From Vibrio fortis (GTDB lineage: Bacteria; Pseudomonadota; Gammaproteobacteria; Enterobacterales; Vibrionaceae), in assembly GCF_000695685.1 (NCBI RefSeq), contig NZ_JFFR01000023.1, positions 230,212 to 294,211 on the forward strand: a DNA stretch of 64,000 nt. Direction: 5' to 3'. The notes under the pieces are model-generated. The model saw nothing but the letters and a program-made list of their open reading frames with translations. It was not told where the DNA came from and made no database searches. Positions within the stretch are counted from its first letter, which is position 1, and every line of letters starts with the position of its first letter. The position numbers and the translations under genes were made by a program. This document shows positions 16,905 to 27,788 of the stretch, in pieces.

Positions 16905-19310
16905 ATGGCGATTAAGCAAATTCTGTTCGCAAGTCTATTGGCCACGAGCGTGGCTGCGAATGGAGCAGAAAACTTCGTAGTTCAAGATATTAAGATTGAA
17001 GGCCTACAACGCGTAGCATTAGGTGCTGCTCTCTTGAAAATGCCAGTACGTATTGGCGACCAAGTAGACGAAAGCGATGTATCTGAGATCATTCGTGCGC
17101 TTTACGCATCAGGCAACTTTGAAAACGTAAAAGTATTGCGTGATGAAGGGGTGTTGATTGTTCAAGTTAAAGAGCGTCCAACAATCGCTAGTATCTCTTT
17201 TTCTGGCAACAAAGCGATTAAGGAAGAGCAGCTTCAGCAGAACCTAGACGCATCAGGTGTGCGTGAAGGTGAAGCGCTAGATCGTACGACACTGAGCAAC
17301 ATTGAAAAAGGGTTAGAAGATTTTTACTACAGCGTGGGTAAATACAACGCGACTGTAAAAGCGGTGGTAACACCTCTTCCTCGCAACCGTTCAGACCTTA
17401 AGTTTGTGTTCACTGAAGGTGTATCTGCGAAGATCCAACAGATCAACTTTATCGGTAATGAAGTATACAGTGATGAAGAGTTGCTGAGTCGCTTCAACCT
17501 AAATGTGGATGTTGCTTGGTGGAACTTCTTAGCTGACGAAAAGTATCAGAAGCAAGTGCTTGCCGGTGACATAGAAGCTTTGAAATCATACTACCTTGAT
17601 CGTGGTTACTTAAAATTCCAAGTTGATTCTACGCAAGTCTCTATTTCACCTGACAAGAAGGGCGTGTACATTACGCTAGGCTTAGATGAAGGTAAGCCTT
17701 ATAAGGTGAAAGACGTTAAGTTCCGTGGTGAGCTTATTGGTCGAGAAGCGGACTTCGAAGCGTTGGTACCGTTTGAAGAAGGTGATACCTACAACGGCTC
17801 TGCAGTGACCTCTCTAGAAGAGAACGTTAAGCGTATTCTAGGTGAGTCAGGTTATGCCTACCCACAAGTACGTACTATTCCTGAATTCGACGATGAGACT
17901 CAAGAGGTTTCTTTGGTTATTAACGTAGAAGCGGGTAGCCGTATCTACGTGCGTGATATCCGTTTCACGGGTAACAACTCAACTAAAGATGAAGTACTAC
18001 GTCGTGAAATGCGTCAAATGGAAGGCAGCTGGCTTAACTCGAAGTCTATTGATACGGGTAAAAGCCGCTTGAATCGTTTGGGCTTCTTCGAAACCGTTGA
18101 TGTTCAGACGGTACGTGTTCCGGGTACCGAAGACCAAGTTGATTTGGTTTACAACGTGAAAGAAGCCAACTCGGGTAGCATCAACTTTGGTGTCGGCTAC
18201 GGTACTGAATCAGGCATCAGTTTCCAAGTTGGTCTTCAGCAAGATAACTTTGCGGGCTCTGGTAACCGTGTTGGTGTTAGTGCCATGATGAACGATTACC
18301 AAAAGAATGTGAGCTTGGACTATCGCGACCCATACTGGAACCTTGATGGTGTGAGTTTGGGTGGTAAGATCTTCTACAACGAGTTTGAAGCATCGGAAGC
18401 GGGTATTGTTGACTATACCAACCAAAGTTATGGTACCAGTCTGACTTGGGGTTTCCCTATGGATGAACTGAACCGTCTTGAGTTTGGTGTCGGTTACACC
18501 CACAACAAGATCGGTAATGTTCCTACCTATATTCAAGTTGAACAGTTTGCTCGAAGTATCAATCAATACGGTGATGAAAACATCCTTACCGATGATTTCG
18601 ATATCAACATCTCTTGGACGCGTAACAACCTGAACCGTGGTTTCTTCCCAACGGCGGGTAACCACCAACGTGCTTTCGCTAAAATGACAGTACCAGGCTC
18701 TGATGTTAAGTACTTCAAGATGCAGTACGATGTAAAACATTACATCCCGCTGACTAAAAAGCATGAGTTTACGCTACTGATGCGTGGTCGTTTAGGCTAT
18801 GGTAATGGTTATGGTCAGACGGATGGTAATGATAACCTGTTCCCATTCTATGAGAACTACTACGCTGGTGGTTTCACAACGTTGCGTGGCTTCGGCTCTA
18901 ACTCAGCTGGTCCAAAGGCTGTTTATTCAAACAGCACGGGTAACAACCCGACTTACGATACAGCAACTGATGACTCAATTGGTGGTAACGCAATCGCACT
19001 TGCAAGCTTAGAGTTAATTGTACCAACGCCATTCGCTTCAGATGAGGCTCGCAGCCAGATCCGAACCAGTGTGTTCTTTGATATGGCAAGTGTATGGGAT
19101 ACAGAGTTTGTTGACCGTGAAGCACCAAGTAACGGCTCTCAGTACTATTACGATTACTCTGACCCAACACATTATCGTTCTTCATACGGTGCAGCCCTAC
19201 AGTGGATGTCGCCAATGGGGCCACTGGTTTTCTCTCTAGCTAAACCAATTAAAATTTACGAAGGTGATGATGAAGAGTTCTTCACATTCACCATTGGTAG
19301 AACTTTCTAA
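16905..19310 (+). CDS. bamA: Outer membrane protein assembly factor BamA
   Basis: An 801-residue central subunit of the BAM complex that inserts beta-barrels into the outer membrane. It has a signal peptide ending near ANGAEN (about residues 1-21) and five POTRA domains up to about residue 420, seen as repeats such as IQQINFIGNEVYSDEEL and IYVRDIRFTGNNSTKDEVL. The 16-strand barrel carries the conserved TLRGFG motif near residue 655 and ends in phenylalanine. Its helper subunit BamC is encoded at 55.5 kb, and the chaperone Skp immediately follows. Confidence 0.98.
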   Translation: MAIKQILFASLLATSVAANGAENFVVQDIKIEGLQRVALGAALLKMPVRIGDQVDESDVSEIIRALYASGNFENVKVLRDEGVLIVQVKERPTIASISFSGNKAIKEEQLQQNLDASGVREGEALDRTTLSNIEKGLEDFYYSVGKYNATVKAVVTPLPRNRSDLKFVFTEGVSAKIQQINFIGNEVYSDEELLSRFNLNVDVAWWNFLADEKYQKQVLAGDIEALKSYYLDRGYLKFQVDSTQVSISPDKKGVYITLGLDEGKPYKVKDVKFRGELIGREADFEALVPFEEGDTYNGSAVTSLEENVKRILGESGYAYPQVRTIPEFDDETQEVSLVINVEAGSRIYVRDIRFTGNNSTKDEVLRREMRQMEGSWLNSKSIDTGKSRLNRLGFFETVDVQTVRVPGTEDQVDLVYNVKEANSGSINFGVGYGTESGISFQVGLQQDNFAGSGNRVGVSAMMNDYQKNVSLDYRDPYWNLDGVSLGGKIFYNEFEASEAGIVDYTNQSYGTSLTWGFPMDELNRLEFGVGYTHNKIGNVPTYIQVEQFARSINQYGDENILTDDFDINISWTRNNLNRGFFPTAGNHQRAFAKMTVPGSDVKYFKMQYDVKHYIPLTKKHEFTLLMRGRLGYGNGYGQTDGNDNLFPFYENYYAGGFTTLRGFGSNSAGPKAVYSNSTGNNPTYDTATDDSIGGNAIALASLELIVPTPFASDEARSQIRTSVFFDMASVWDTEFVDREAPSNGSQYYYDYSDPTHYRSSYGAALQWMSPMGPLVFSLAKPIKIYEGDDEEFFTFTIGRTF

Positions 19311-19328
19311 TACTTAAAGGACAATATT

Positions 19329-19838
19329 TTGAAAAATATGATGAAAGCAGCAGGTCTAGGCCTAATCGTTCTTAGCTCTTCTTTCTTTGCAACAGCTGCA
19401 GAAGCGGCACAGAAAATTGGCTACGTGAACACTGCACAAGTATTCCAAGCTCTACCTCAGCGTGAAGTTGTTCTTCAAAAAATGCAGGAAGAGTTCAAAG
19501 ACAAAGCGGCTGAACTGCAAAGCATTCAAGCAGAAGCTCAAACCAAGATTGAAAAGCTAAAGCGTGATGGCGAGCTGCTTGGTCCAGAGGAAGTTGAAAA
19601 GCTACGTATTGAAGTTGGTCAACTAGACAGCAAATACAAGATTAAAGCACAAGCGCTTGAGAAGGCGAGCCAACGTCGTGAAGCTCAAGAGAAGCAGAAG
19701 CTATTTAAAGTGATTCAAGAAGCAGTAGAAAAAGTAGCTGAGAAAGAGGGCTACGACATGATCGTAGACATCTCTACACTTCAATACGCGAAACCTGAAT
19801 ACAATATCTCTGAGAAAGTAATCAAATCACTGAAATAA
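19329..19838 (+). CDS. skp: Periplasmic chaperone Skp/OmpH
   Basis: A 169-residue periplasmic holdase that carries unfolded outer-membrane proteins to BamA. A signal peptide is followed by [17 protein letters not shown] and a long charged coiled-coil (about residues 55-125), the tentacles of the trimer. The start is probably TTG 19329, since AAAGGA lies 7 bases upstream and [14 protein letters not shown] then aligns with E. coli; ATG codons at 19338 and 19341 are alternatives. It lies 18 bases after bamA and 5 bases before lpxD. Confidence 0.95.
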   Translation: MKNMMKAAGLGLIVLSSSFFATAAEAAQKIGYVNTAQVFQALPQREVVLQKMQEEFKDKAAELQSIQAEAQTKIEKLKRDGELLGPEEVEKLRIEVGQLDSKYKIKAQALEKASQRREAQEKQKLFKVIQEAVEKVAEKEGYDMIVDISTLQYAKPEYNISEKVIKSLK

Positions 19839-19843
19839 GCTCT

Positions 19844-20875
19844 ATGAAGAATCTGACTTTAGCCGAACTGGCAGAAATTACCGGAGGTGAGCTACATGGC
19901 GAAGGCAGCGTAGTTGTCTCTGCAGTAGCTCCAATGGATAAGGCACAAGAAGGGGATGTGACATTCCTTTCAAATGCAAAGTACAGCAAACACTTAGCTG
20001 AATGTAAAGCGTCTGCTGTGATGGTAAAAGAGAGTGAACGCGAACTGTGCACAACTCACGTAATTGTGGTTGATGACCCATATGTTGCGTTTGCGAAAGT
20101 GGCACAAGCTCTTGATACTACTCCTGAACCGGCTTCGGCTATCGCAGATTCTGCAGTGATTGCTGAGTCAGCGGTTTTAGGTGCCAACGTATCTATCGGT
20201 GCGAATGCGGTGATTGAATCTGGTGTTGAGCTGGGTGATAACGTAGTCATTGGTGCCGGCTGTTTCATCGGCAAAAATGCGAAAATTGGCTCAGGCACTA
20301 AGCTGTGGGCTAATGTGAGCATCTACCATGAAGTGGTGTTAGGTGAAGCATGTTTGGTTCAATCAAGTACAGTGATTGGTTCTGATGGCTTTGGTTATGC
20401 GAATGAGAAAGGCGAGTGGATTAAGATTCCTCAAGTCGGCACTGTTCGCATTGGTAATCGTGTTGAGATCGGTGCATGTACGACGATTGACCGCGGTGCG
20501 CTGGATGATACTGTTATTGAAGATAATGTAATCATTGATAACCAGATGCAAATTGCTCATAACGTTCACATCGGATATGGTTCAGCGTTGGCGGGTGGTA
20601 CTATCATTGCTGGCAGCACAACGATAGGTAAGTACTGTATCATTGGTGGTGGTAGCGTTATCAATGGCCATATTGAGATCGCTGATGGCGTAACGATTAC
20701 CGGTATGGGTATGGTTATGCGTAGCATCACTGAGAAAGGCATGTACTCTTCAGGTATTCCTTTACAGCCAAATAAAGAGTGGCGTAAAACGGCAACGCGC
20801 GTTCACCGTATTGATGAGATGAACAAGCGTCTGAAAACTGTTGAAAAACTTATCGAGAAGGGCTCGGAATCATAA
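19844..20875 (+). CDS. lpxD: UDP-3-O-(3-hydroxymyristoyl)glucosamine N-acyltransferase
   Basis: A 343-residue trimeric acyltransferase for the third step of lipid A synthesis. The N-terminal uridine-binding domain begins [16 protein letters not shown]. From about residue 100 to 300 there are left-handed beta-helix hexapeptide repeats (pattern like [16 protein letters not shown]). The catalytic histidine is likely in [12 protein letters not shown] near residue 240. A C-terminal helix ([17 protein letters not shown]) completes it. It is followed by a terminator-like hairpin before fabZ. Confidence 0.98.
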   Translation: MKNLTLAELAEITGGELHGEGSVVVSAVAPMDKAQEGDVTFLSNAKYSKHLAECKASAVMVKESERELCTTHVIVVDDPYVAFAKVAQALDTTPEPASAIADSAVIAESAVLGANVSIGANAVIESGVELGDNVVIGAGCFIGKNAKIGSGTKLWANVSIYHEVVLGEACLVQSSTVIGSDGFGYANEKGEWIKIPQVGTVRIGNRVEIGACTTIDRGALDDTVIEDNVIIDNQMQIAHNVHIGYGSALAGGTIIAGSTTIGKYCIIGGGSVINGHIEIADGVTITGMGMVMRSITEKGMYSSGIPLQPNKEWRKTATRVHRIDEMNKRLKTVEKLIEKGSES

Positions 20876-20892
20876 TTCCAGCATTTCTAATT

Positions 20893-20920
20893 AAAAGGCT
20901 CGCGTCATGCGGGTCTTTTT
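20893..20920 (+). terminator. Terminator or attenuator between lpxD and fabZ
   Basis: AAAGGCTCGC (20894-20903) pairs with GCGGGTCTTT (20909-20918) with two G-T pairs, followed by T residues. It sits inside the usual lpxD-fabZ-lpxA order and probably only reduces readthrough. Confidence 0.7.
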
Positions 20921-20924
20921 CGTT

Positions 20925-20930
20925 TATAAT
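20925..20930 (+). promoter_or_regulatory. Candidate -10 element for fabZ-lpxA
   Basis: A perfect TATAAT at 20925-20930 follows the lpxD hairpin and lies 40 bases before the fabZ start. No good -35 is visible at 16-18 bases upstream, so promoter activity is uncertain. Confidence 0.4.
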
Positions 20931-20969
20931 CCCTTTAATTGACTAAAGAATACAAATAGGAATACGACT

Positions 20970-21422
20970 TTGACTACTGAACAGAAAACGATGAACATTA
21001 CTGAAATTCAGGAACTACTACCTCATCGCTACCCATTCCTAATGATCGACCGTGTTACTCACTTTGAAGAAGAGAAGACACTGACAGCGATTAAGAATGT
21101 CTCTGTGAACGAGCCTCAGTTTACTGGCCACTTCCCACAACTTCCTGTATTCCCAGGTGTGTTGATTCTTGAAGCTATGGCTCAAGCAACAGGTCTGCTT
21201 GCATTTAAATCTTTTGGTGCACCATCAGAGAATGAGTTGTACTACTTTGCGAGTGTTGATAAAGCTAAGTTCCGCAAGCCAGTAGTCCCTGGTGACCAGC
21301 TTGTTATTGAAGTGGAATTCCTTAAAGAACGCCGTGGCATCGCATCATTCAATGGTGTAGCAAAAGTAGACGGTGAAGTAGTATGTTCAGCTGAACTAAA
21401 ATGTGCTCGTAGAGAGTTTTAA
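20970..21422 (+). CDS. fabZ: 3-hydroxyacyl-ACP dehydratase FabZ
   Basis: A 150-residue hot-dog-fold dehydratase of fatty acid elongation that competes with LpxA for 3-hydroxymyristoyl-ACP. The motif [14 protein letters not shown] is near residue 15; [20 protein letters not shown] around residues 55-75 holds the catalytic histidine and glutamate. TTG 20970 is chosen because the resulting N-terminus [17 protein letters not shown] lines up with E. coli and AGGA lies upstream; ATG 20991 would remove seven residues. lpxA starts one base after its stop. Confidence 0.96.
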   Translation: MTTEQKTMNITEIQELLPHRYPFLMIDRVTHFEEEKTLTAIKNVSVNEPQFTGHFPQLPVFPGVLILEAMAQATGLLAFKSFGAPSENELYYFASVDKAKFRKPVVPGDQLVIEVEFLKERRGIASFNGVAKVDGEVVCSAELKCARREF

Positions 21423-21423
21423 T

Positions 21424-22212
21424 ATGATCCATGAAACAGCAAACATTCACCCAGCAGCGGTAATAGAAGGTGAGGTGACCATTGGTGCAAACGTATCTGT
21501 GGGGCCATTCACTTACATTTCTGGCAACGTAACTATTGGTGAAGGCACTGAAGTTATGTCGCATGTTGTGATTAAAGGTCACACGACAATCGGTAAAGAT
21601 AACCGAATCTTCCCGCATGCTGTGATTGGTGAAGAGAACCAAGATAAAAAGTACGGTGGTGAAGATACGACTGTAGTTATCGGTGATCGCAATGTGATTC
21701 GTGAAGCGGTTCAAATTCACCGCGGTACGGTTCAAGATAAAGCGACCACAGTGATTGGTGATGACAACCTGCTTTGTGTTAACGCTCACGTAGCGCATGA
21801 CGTTATTGTTGGTAATCACACCCACATTGGCAACAATGCTATCTTGGGTGGTCACGTAACGGTTGGTGATTACGCCGGTGTTATGGCGCTATCTGCTATC
21901 CACCCATTCTGCTCTATCGGTGCTTATGCTTACATTGGCGGCTGTTCTGCAGTTGTACAAGATGTACTTCCATATGTTCTGGCTCAAGGTAACCATGCGG
22001 CGCCATTTGGCTTGAACCTTGTTGGTCTAAAGCGTAATGGTTTCGAGAAGCCTGAGATTCGTGCACTACAAAAAGCGTATAAAGAAATCTATCGTTCAGG
22101 TAAAACGCTAGACGAAGCAAAAGAGACATTGGTAGAGATGGCGAATGAATTCCCATCGATCAACCCAATGCTTGAGATGCTTGAAAGCTCAGAGCGCGGA
22201 ATTATCCGATAG
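21424..22212 (+). CDS. lpxA: UDP-N-acetylglucosamine O-acyltransferase
   Basis: A 262-residue enzyme for the first step of lipid A synthesis, identical in length to E. coli LpxA. It is built from hexapeptide repeats (for example [16 protein letters not shown]) forming a left-handed beta-helix for roughly 190 residues, then a helical C-terminus. The catalytic histidine lies in [12 protein letters not shown] near residue 125. ATG 21424 directly follows the fabZ stop, so translation is probably coupled; an earlier in-frame start at 21403 lies inside fabZ and is rejected. Confidence 0.98.
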   Translation: MIHETANIHPAAVIEGEVTIGANVSVGPFTYISGNVTIGEGTEVMSHVVIKGHTTIGKDNRIFPHAVIGEENQDKKYGGEDTTVVIGDRNVIREAVQIHRGTVQDKATTVIGDDNLLCVNAHVAHDVIVGNHTHIGNNAILGGHVTVGDYAGVMALSAIHPFCSIGAYAYIGGCSAVVQDVLPYVLAQGNHAAPFGLNLVGLKRNGFEKPEIRALQKAYKEIYRSGKTLDEAKETLVEMANEFPSINPMLEMLESSERGIIR

Positions 22213-22271
22213 TAAAATGACAGGGTAAATGGCGTTTATGTGTGTATTCACAGTTTCATTTACCCATTAAC

Positions 22272-22304
22272 AAAAAGATCGCTCTCACATAAGCGATCTT
22301 TTTT
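22272..22304 (+). terminator. Terminator between lpxA and lpxB
   Basis: AAAAAGATCGCT (22272-22283) pairs with AGCGATCTTTTT (22292-22303). This is a strong hairpin plus T-run placed only 32 bases before lpxB. Confidence 0.87.
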
Positions 22305-22335
22305 GTTTTAAGCCGTAAGGAATCAGGAAAGGTTT

Positions 22336-23532
22336 ATGTCAGTAGAAACGATGCAATCAAACCATAATCAAGCGCCTTCTGAACGCCCATTAAGAGTGGG
22401 TATTGTTGTTGGTGAACTCTCTGGTGATACCCTAGGTGAAGGCTTCATGAAAGCGATTCAAGAGCAGTATCCTAATGCGGAGTTTGTTGGTATTGGTGGT
22501 CCAAAAATGAAAGCCTTGGGCTGCGAGTCTCTGTTCGAAATGGAAGAGCTTGCTGTAATGGGTTTGGTGGAAGTGCTTGGAAGACTGCCACGATTGCTGA
22601 AAGTTAAGGCGGAGTTGGTGAAGTATTTCACAAGTAACCCACCAGACGTTTTTATTGGCATTGATGCGCCAGATTTCAATTTACGCCTTGAGTTAGACCT
22701 AAAAAATGCAGGCATTAAAACGGTTCACTATGTGAGTCCATCAGTGTGGGCATGGCGTCCTAAACGTATCTTCAAAATCGATAAAGCGACCGACTTAGTA
22801 TTGGCATTCCTTCCATTCGAAAAGGCGTTTTACGACAAATATAACGTTGCTTGTGAGTTCGTTGGGCATACGTTAGCTGATGCGATTCCACTAGAACCAA
22901 ATCAGGCAGAAGCGCGTGAATTGCTCGGTTTAGAGCAAGACAAGAAATGGTTAGCCGTACTTCCTGGTAGCCGTGGCGGTGAAATGAAGCTGATTGCTCA
23001 ACCATTTATCGAAACTTGCCAACGCGTTCACGAAAAGTACCCGGAGATCGGCTTTGTTGTCGCAGCCGTGAATGAGACTCGCAAACAGCAGTTTACCGAG
23101 ATCTGGAAGGCAACGGCACCAGAGCTGGATTTTGTTATTGTGCAAGATACTGCGCGCAATGTAATTACCGCTGCCGACTCAGTACTACTCGCTTCTGGTA
23201 CGGTTGCGCTGGAATGTATGCTACTGAAACGCCCTATGGTGGTTGGTTACAAGGTAAATAAACTGACTGGCTACATTGTTAAGAAGCTAGCGATTACCGA
23301 GTTTGTTTCTTTGCCTAACATTCTTGCGGGCGAAGAGATCGTTAAGGAGCACATCCTTGAAGAGTGCCACCCTGACTTCTTATTCCCGTCGGTAGACGCC
23401 ATGCTTTCTCGTGATAACTCTGCTTTAATCGAGCGCTTTACCGAGATGCACCACTGGATTCGTAAAGATGCTGATAAACAAGCTGCGAGCCAAGTGTTGA
23501 AGCTGATTGGCTGGCCAACGCAGGACAAATAA
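22336..23532 (+). CDS. lpxB: Lipid-A-disaccharide synthase
   Basis: A 398-residue GT-B glycosyltransferase that joins UDP-diacylglucosamine with lipid X. Family segments are [16 protein letters not shown] near residue 21, [13 protein letters not shown], a central [13 protein letters not shown] near 110, and [13 protein letters not shown] near 135. [23 protein letters not shown] near residue 290 covers the nucleotide-sugar site. The N-terminus is about 15 residues longer than in E. coli ([18 protein letters not shown]). It shares a transcript with rnhB, 28 bases downstream. Confidence 0.98.
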   Translation: MSVETMQSNHNQAPSERPLRVGIVVGELSGDTLGEGFMKAIQEQYPNAEFVGIGGPKMKALGCESLFEMEELAVMGLVEVLGRLPRLLKVKAELVKYFTSNPPDVFIGIDAPDFNLRLELDLKNAGIKTVHYVSPSVWAWRPKRIFKIDKATDLVLAFLPFEKAFYDKYNVACEFVGHTLADAIPLEPNQAEARELLGLEQDKKWLAVLPGSRGGEMKLIAQPFIETCQRVHEKYPEIGFVVAAVNETRKQQFTEIWKATAPELDFVIVQDTARNVITAADSVLLASGTVALECMLLKRPMVVGYKVNKLTGYIVKKLAITEFVSLPNILAGEEIVKEHILEECHPDFLFPSVDAMLSRDNSALIERFTEMHHWIRKDADKQAASQVLKLIGWPTQDK

Positions 23533-23560
23533 CAGATTACTAAATGCCCAAGAGAACACT

Positions 23561-24181
23561 ATGGCAGTAAAAGATAAAAAAGAACTTCCTCCTTTCGAGT
23601 ATCCTGCAGGCTACCAGTTGTTTGCAGGCGTTGATGAAGTTGGTCGCGGACCTTTGGTCGGTGATGTGGTAACCGCAGCGGTAATTCTTGACCCAAATAA
23701 CCCAATTGAAGGGCTTAACGACTCGAAGAAGCTATCAGAAAAGAAACGCCTGGCCCTATTGCCTGAGATCAAAGATAAAGCGCTAGCCTGGTCTGTAGGA
23801 CGCTGCTCTCCTCAAGAAATCGATGAGTTAAATATCCTTCAAGCGACCATGGTTGCGATGCAGCGCGCAATCGCTGGTTTAAGCGTACAGCCCGATATGG
23901 CATTGATTGATGGTAACCGAGTGCCTGATTTACCAATGGCAGGTCAAGCCGTTGTCAAAGGCGATCTTCGAGTTGCAGAAATCAGTGCAGCTTCGATCAT
24001 TGCCAAGGTGGTGAGAGACCAAGAGATGGAAGAGTTGGACAAGCTGCATCCTGAATTTGGTTTTGCGAAACATAAAGGTTATCCAACCAAAGCACACTTT
24101 GAAGCTATTGAAAAACATGGTGTGACTGAGCATTATCGTAAGAGCTTTAAGCCTGTAAAACGCATTTTAGGGCTTGATTAG
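23561..24181 (+). CDS. rnhB: Ribonuclease HII
   Basis: A 206-residue enzyme that cuts RNA in RNA-DNA hybrids and starts removal of single ribonucleotides from DNA. The signature [19 protein letters not shown] (about residues 20-38) includes the catalytic Asp-Glu pair. [11 protein letters not shown] near 115 and [14 protein letters not shown] near 145 supply the other acidic residues. ATG 23561 is chosen over an upstream in-frame start inside lpxB. The lpxB-rnhB-dnaE-accA order is the same as in E. coli. Confidence 0.97.
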   Translation: MAVKDKKELPPFEYPAGYQLFAGVDEVGRGPLVGDVVTAAVILDPNNPIEGLNDSKKLSEKKRLALLPEIKDKALAWSVGRCSPQEIDELNILQATMVAMQRAIAGLSVQPDMALIDGNRVPDLPMAGQAVVKGDLRVAEISAASIIAKVVRDQEMEELDKLHPEFGFAKHKGYPTKAHFEAIEKHGVTEHYRKSFKPVKRILGLD

Positions 24182-24263
24182 CAGTCGCGTTGGCCAACAG
24201 AAACTCATAGAATTAACAAAACGTTGTTACCCCCTAGGCTTAGCCTAGAAATCAGGAAGAAGA

Positions 24264-27200
24264 ATGTCAGATCCTAAATTCGTCCACCTTCGTGTTCATA
24301 GTGACTTTTCAATGGTCGATGGACTCTCCAAAGTACCGCCGTTGGTGAAAAAAGTTGCTGAGATGGGCATGCCTGCGATGGCGCTCACCGACTTTACCAA
24401 CTTATGTGGTCTGGTGAAGTTTTATGGCACAGCTCATGGCTGTGGTGTAAAGCCTATCATTGGTGCAGACTTCCTGATGCAGTCTCCAGAATTTGGTGAG
24501 GAGCTTACGCGTTTAACCGTGCTAGCGACGGACAACAAGGGTTATAACAACCTAACTCTGTTGATATCGAAGGCCTATCTTCGTGGGCATGTTCAACACC
24601 ACCCTGTTATTGATAAAGAGTGGCTGATTGAGAATGCGGAAGGCTTGATCATTCTATCTGGTGCGAAAGACGGCGAGATTGGTAAAGCACTATTGAAGGG
24701 CAATCAAGCTCTTGTCGATAGCTGTGTTGCTTTCTACAAAGAATATTTTTCCGATCGCTTTTATCTTGAATTGATTCGTACTGGTCGTCCTGATGAAGAG
24801 TCTTACTTACATTTCGCTCTGGATCTTGCAGAACGAGCAGAGCTCCCGGTGGTTGCGACCAACGAAGTAGTCTTCATCTCAGAAGACTTGTTCGAAGCGC
24901 ACGAGATTCGAGTCGCGATTCATGATGGTTACACTTTAGAAGACCCTCGACGACCTAAAAACTACAGTGAGCAGCAATACCTTCGTAGTGAAGAAGAAAT
25001 GTGCGAGCTCTTTGCAGACATTCCAGAAGCACTAGAAAACAGTGTTGAAATCGCCAAGCGTTGTAACGTTACGGTTCGTCTAGGTGAGTACTTCCTACCA
25101 AACTTCCCAACAGAAGGTCTGGCAATTGAAGACTTCTTGATTAAGAAGTCTGAAGAGGGCTTAGAGCGCCGTCTTGCGTTTCTTTTCCCTGATGAACAAG
25201 TACGTGCCGAGCGCAGACCAGAGTATGACGATCGTTTGAAAATCGAACTTGAAGTAATTAATAACATGGGTTTCCCGGGTTACTTCTTGATCGTAATGGA
25301 GTTCATCCAGTGGTCTAAAGATAATGATGTACCAGTAGGCCCTGGTCGTGGTTCGGGTGCGGGCTCACTGGTGGCCTACGCGTTGGATATCACTGATCTT
25401 GATCCACTTGAATACGATCTACTCTTCGAACGTTTCTTGAACCCAGAACGTGTCTCAATGCCCGATTTCGATATCGACTTCTGTATGGATAAGCGTGACC
25501 AAGTTATTGACCACGTGGCAGAAATGTATGGTCGTGATGCGGTATCTCAGATCATCACGTTCGGTACCATGGCGGCAAAAGCGGTAATTCGCGACGTGGG
25601 GCGTGTACTTGGTCACCCATTTGGTTTTGTTGACCGAATCTCAAAGCTCGTCCCACCTGATCCAGGGATGACTCTCGAAAAAGCCTTTAAAGCTGAGCCT
25701 GCATTACCAGAGTTGTATGATGGTGATGAAGAGGTTCGTGAGCTGATCGACAAATGTCGTATCCTCGAAGGCTGTACTCGTAACGCCGGTAAGCACGCAG
25801 GTGGTGTTGTAATCTCACCAACCACCATCACGGACTTTGCACCTATCTATGCTGATGCCGAGGGTAACTTCCCGGTAACTCAGTTTGATAAGAACGACGT
25901 AGAAACGGCAGGTCTGGTTAAGTTTGACTTCTTGGGCCTGCGTACTCTGACGATCATTGACTGGGCGTTAGGGTTAGTAAACCCAAGACTTGAGCGCGAA
26001 GGCAAAGATCCAGTTCGTATCGAATCGATTCCGTTAGATGACCAAGCGTCGTTCAACCTGTTACAAAATTCAGAAACTACTGCGGTATTCCAGCTGGAGT
26101 CTCGTGGTATGAAAGATCTAATCAAACGTCTTCAACCTGACTGTTTCGAAGATATTATCGCATTGGTAGCCCTGTTCCGTCCGGGTCCACTGCAATCGGG
26201 CATGGTAGATAACTTTATCGACCGTAAGCACGGCCGAGAAGCTATTTCATACCCAGATGAAACATGGCAACACGAATCGTTAAAAGAGACGCTTGAGCCA
26301 ACCTACGGCATTATTTTGTACCAAGAGCAGGTAATGCAGATTGCCCAAATCCTAGCGGGTTATACGCTAGGTGGCGCAGATATGTTGCGTCGTGCGATGG
26401 GTAAGAAAAAGCCAGAAGAGATGGCGAAGCAGCGTGGTACCTTTAAAGAGGGTGCAGAAGCCAACGGAGTAGATGGCGAATTGGCCATGAAAATCTTCGA
26501 CTTGGTAGAGAAGTTTGCAGGCTACGGTTTTAACAAATCTCACTCTGCCGCCTATGCTCTGGTTTCTTACCAAACTCTATGGCTGAAAACGCACTATCCT
26601 GCTGAATTTATGGCTGCGGTAATGACAGCGGATATGGATAACACTGAGAAGGTCATCGGCCTTGTGGATGAGTGTTTCCGTATGAAGTTGAAGCTGCTGC
26701 CGCCAGATATCAACTCCGGCTTATACCGCTTCAATGTAGATGAAGACGGGGCGATTGTTTACGGCATTGGCGCGATTAAAGGGGTAGGCGAAGGCCCGAT
26801 TGAAGCGATCATCGAAGCCAGAAACAAGGGCGGGTATTTTAAAGACCTGTTTGATTTCTGTGCTCGTATCGACCTCAAGAAAGTCAATAAGCGTGTTATT
26901 GAAAAACTCATCATGTCGGGTGCACTTGACCGCTTAGGTCCACACCGAGCGGCAATGATGGCTTCTCTTAACGATGCGGTGAAAGCGGCGAGCCAACATC
27001 ACCACGCTGAATCGTTCGGTCAATCGGATATGTTTGGTGTGTTGACTGATGCGCCAGAAGAGGTCGAACAGAAATATACTCAGGTACCTAAATGGCCAGA
27101 GAAGGTATGGCTAGAAGGGGAAAGAGAAACTCTAGGCCTATACCTAACAGGTCACCCGGTTAATGCGTATATTAAAGAGCTTGCGAAATACACTAGCTGC

Positions 27201-27743
27201 CGTTTAAAAGATGCGACACCGACTCGTCGTGATCAGTCATTGACGATTGCAGGCTTAGTGATTGCAGCTCGAGTGATGACCACTAAACGAGGTACACGAA
27301 TCGGTTTGATGACGATCGACGATCGATCTGGTCGAATGGAAGTGATGTTGTTCTCAGATGCGCTCGAACGCTACGCAGAATTGCTCGAAAAAGACAAAAT
27401 TGTGGTCGTTTCCGGACAGGTCAGCTTTGATGACTTCAATGGTGGGCTTAAAATGTCCGCGCGCGAGGTCATGGACTTAGGAAGCGCCCGAGAAAAATAT
27501 GCTCGCGGATTATCGATTTCTATCGATCAATCACAAATTAATGGTCAATTTTTTGAGCGTTTTAGCCAAATCTTAGAACCATATAGAGCCGGAACGGTCC
27601 CAGTCAATGTATACTACCAGCGTGCCGACGCTAGAGCGCGGTTAACATTGGGCACAGAATGGCGCGTAACGCCAAGTGATACATTGATAGATGAATTAAA
27701 ACAGCTACTTGGAAATAGCCAAGTAGAACTCGAATTTAACTAA
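24264..27743 (+). CDS. dnaE: DNA polymerase III alpha subunit
   Basis: The 1159-residue replicative polymerase catalytic subunit. The N-terminal PHP domain begins [15 protein letters not shown]. The catalytic PDFDIDF motif places aspartates at residues 401 and 403, the same numbering as in E. coli, after the [16 protein letters not shown] segment. The tandem helix-hairpin-helix region is near 830-880, and an OB-fold nucleic-acid domain ([18 protein letters not shown]) lies at about 995-1070. Length is close to the E. coli 1160. Its proofreading partner dnaQ is at 36.5 kb. Confidence 0.99.
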   Translation: MSDPKFVHLRVHSDFSMVDGLSKVPPLVKKVAEMGMPAMALTDFTNLCGLVKFYGTAHGCGVKPIIGADFLMQSPEFGEELTRLTVLATDNKGYNNLTLLISKAYLRGHVQHHPVIDKEWLIENAEGLIILSGAKDGEIGKALLKGNQALVDSCVAFYKEYFSDRFYLELIRTGRPDEESYLHFALDLAERAELPVVATNEVVFISEDLFEAHEIRVAIHDGYTLEDPRRPKNYSEQQYLRSEEEMCELFADIPEALENSVEIAKRCNVTVRLGEYFLPNFPTEGLAIEDFLIKKSEEGLERRLAFLFPDEQVRAERRPEYDDRLKIELEVINNMGFPGYFLIVMEFIQWSKDNDVPVGPGRGSGAGSLVAYALDITDLDPLEYDLLFERFLNPERVSMPDFDIDFCMDKRDQVIDHVAEMYGRDAVSQIITFGTMAAKAVIRDVGRVLGHPFGFVDRISKLVPPDPGMTLEKAFKAEPALPELYDGDEEVRELIDKCRILEGCTRNAGKHAGGVVISPTTITDFAPIYADAEGNFPVTQFDKNDVETAGLVKFDFLGLRTLTIIDWALGLVNPRLEREGKDPVRIESIPLDDQASFNLLQNSETTAVFQLESRGMKDLIKRLQPDCFEDIIALVALFRPGPLQSGMVDNFIDRKHGREAISYPDETWQHESLKETLEPTYGIILYQEQVMQIAQILAGYTLGGADMLRRAMGKKKPEEMAKQRGTFKEGAEANGVDGELAMKIFDLVEKFAGYGFNKSHSAAYALVSYQTLWLKTHYPAEFMAAVMTADMDNTEKVIGLVDECFRMKLKLLPPDINSGLYRFNVDEDGAIVYGIGAIKGVGEGPIEAIIEARNKGGYFKDLFDFCARIDLKKVNKRVIEKLIMSGALDRLGPHRAAMMASLNDAVKAASQHHHAESFGQSDMFGVLTDAPEEVEQKYTQVPKWPEKVWLEGERETLGLYLTGHPVNAYIKELAKYTSCRLKDATPTRRDQSLTIAGLVIAARVMTTKRGTRIGLMTIDDRSGRMEVMLFSDALERYAELLEKDKIVVVSGQVSFDDFNGGLKMSAREVMDLGSAREKYARGLSISIDQSQINGQFFERFSQILEPYRAGTVPVNVYYQRADARARLTLGTEWRVTPSDTLIDELKQLLGNSQVELEFN

Positions 27744-27788
27744 AATTCAGCTCTTGCTAATGGGAGCTGAGTCAACAAGGATTCATAG

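Noticed and set aside
18210..18764. 184-codon open frame on the minus strand inside bamA
   Set aside because: It is antisense to a conserved gene, has no ribosome binding site of note, and its protein resembles nothing; it is a by-product of bamA codon use.
19302..19330. GAACTTT near the bamA stop as a sigma-E -35 for skp
   Set aside because: No matching -10 (GTCTAA-like) occurs 15-16 bases downstream.
21349..21855. 168-codon open frame on the minus strand over fabZ-lpxA
   Set aside because: Shadow of lpxA hexapeptide-repeat codons; no start signals and no family likeness.
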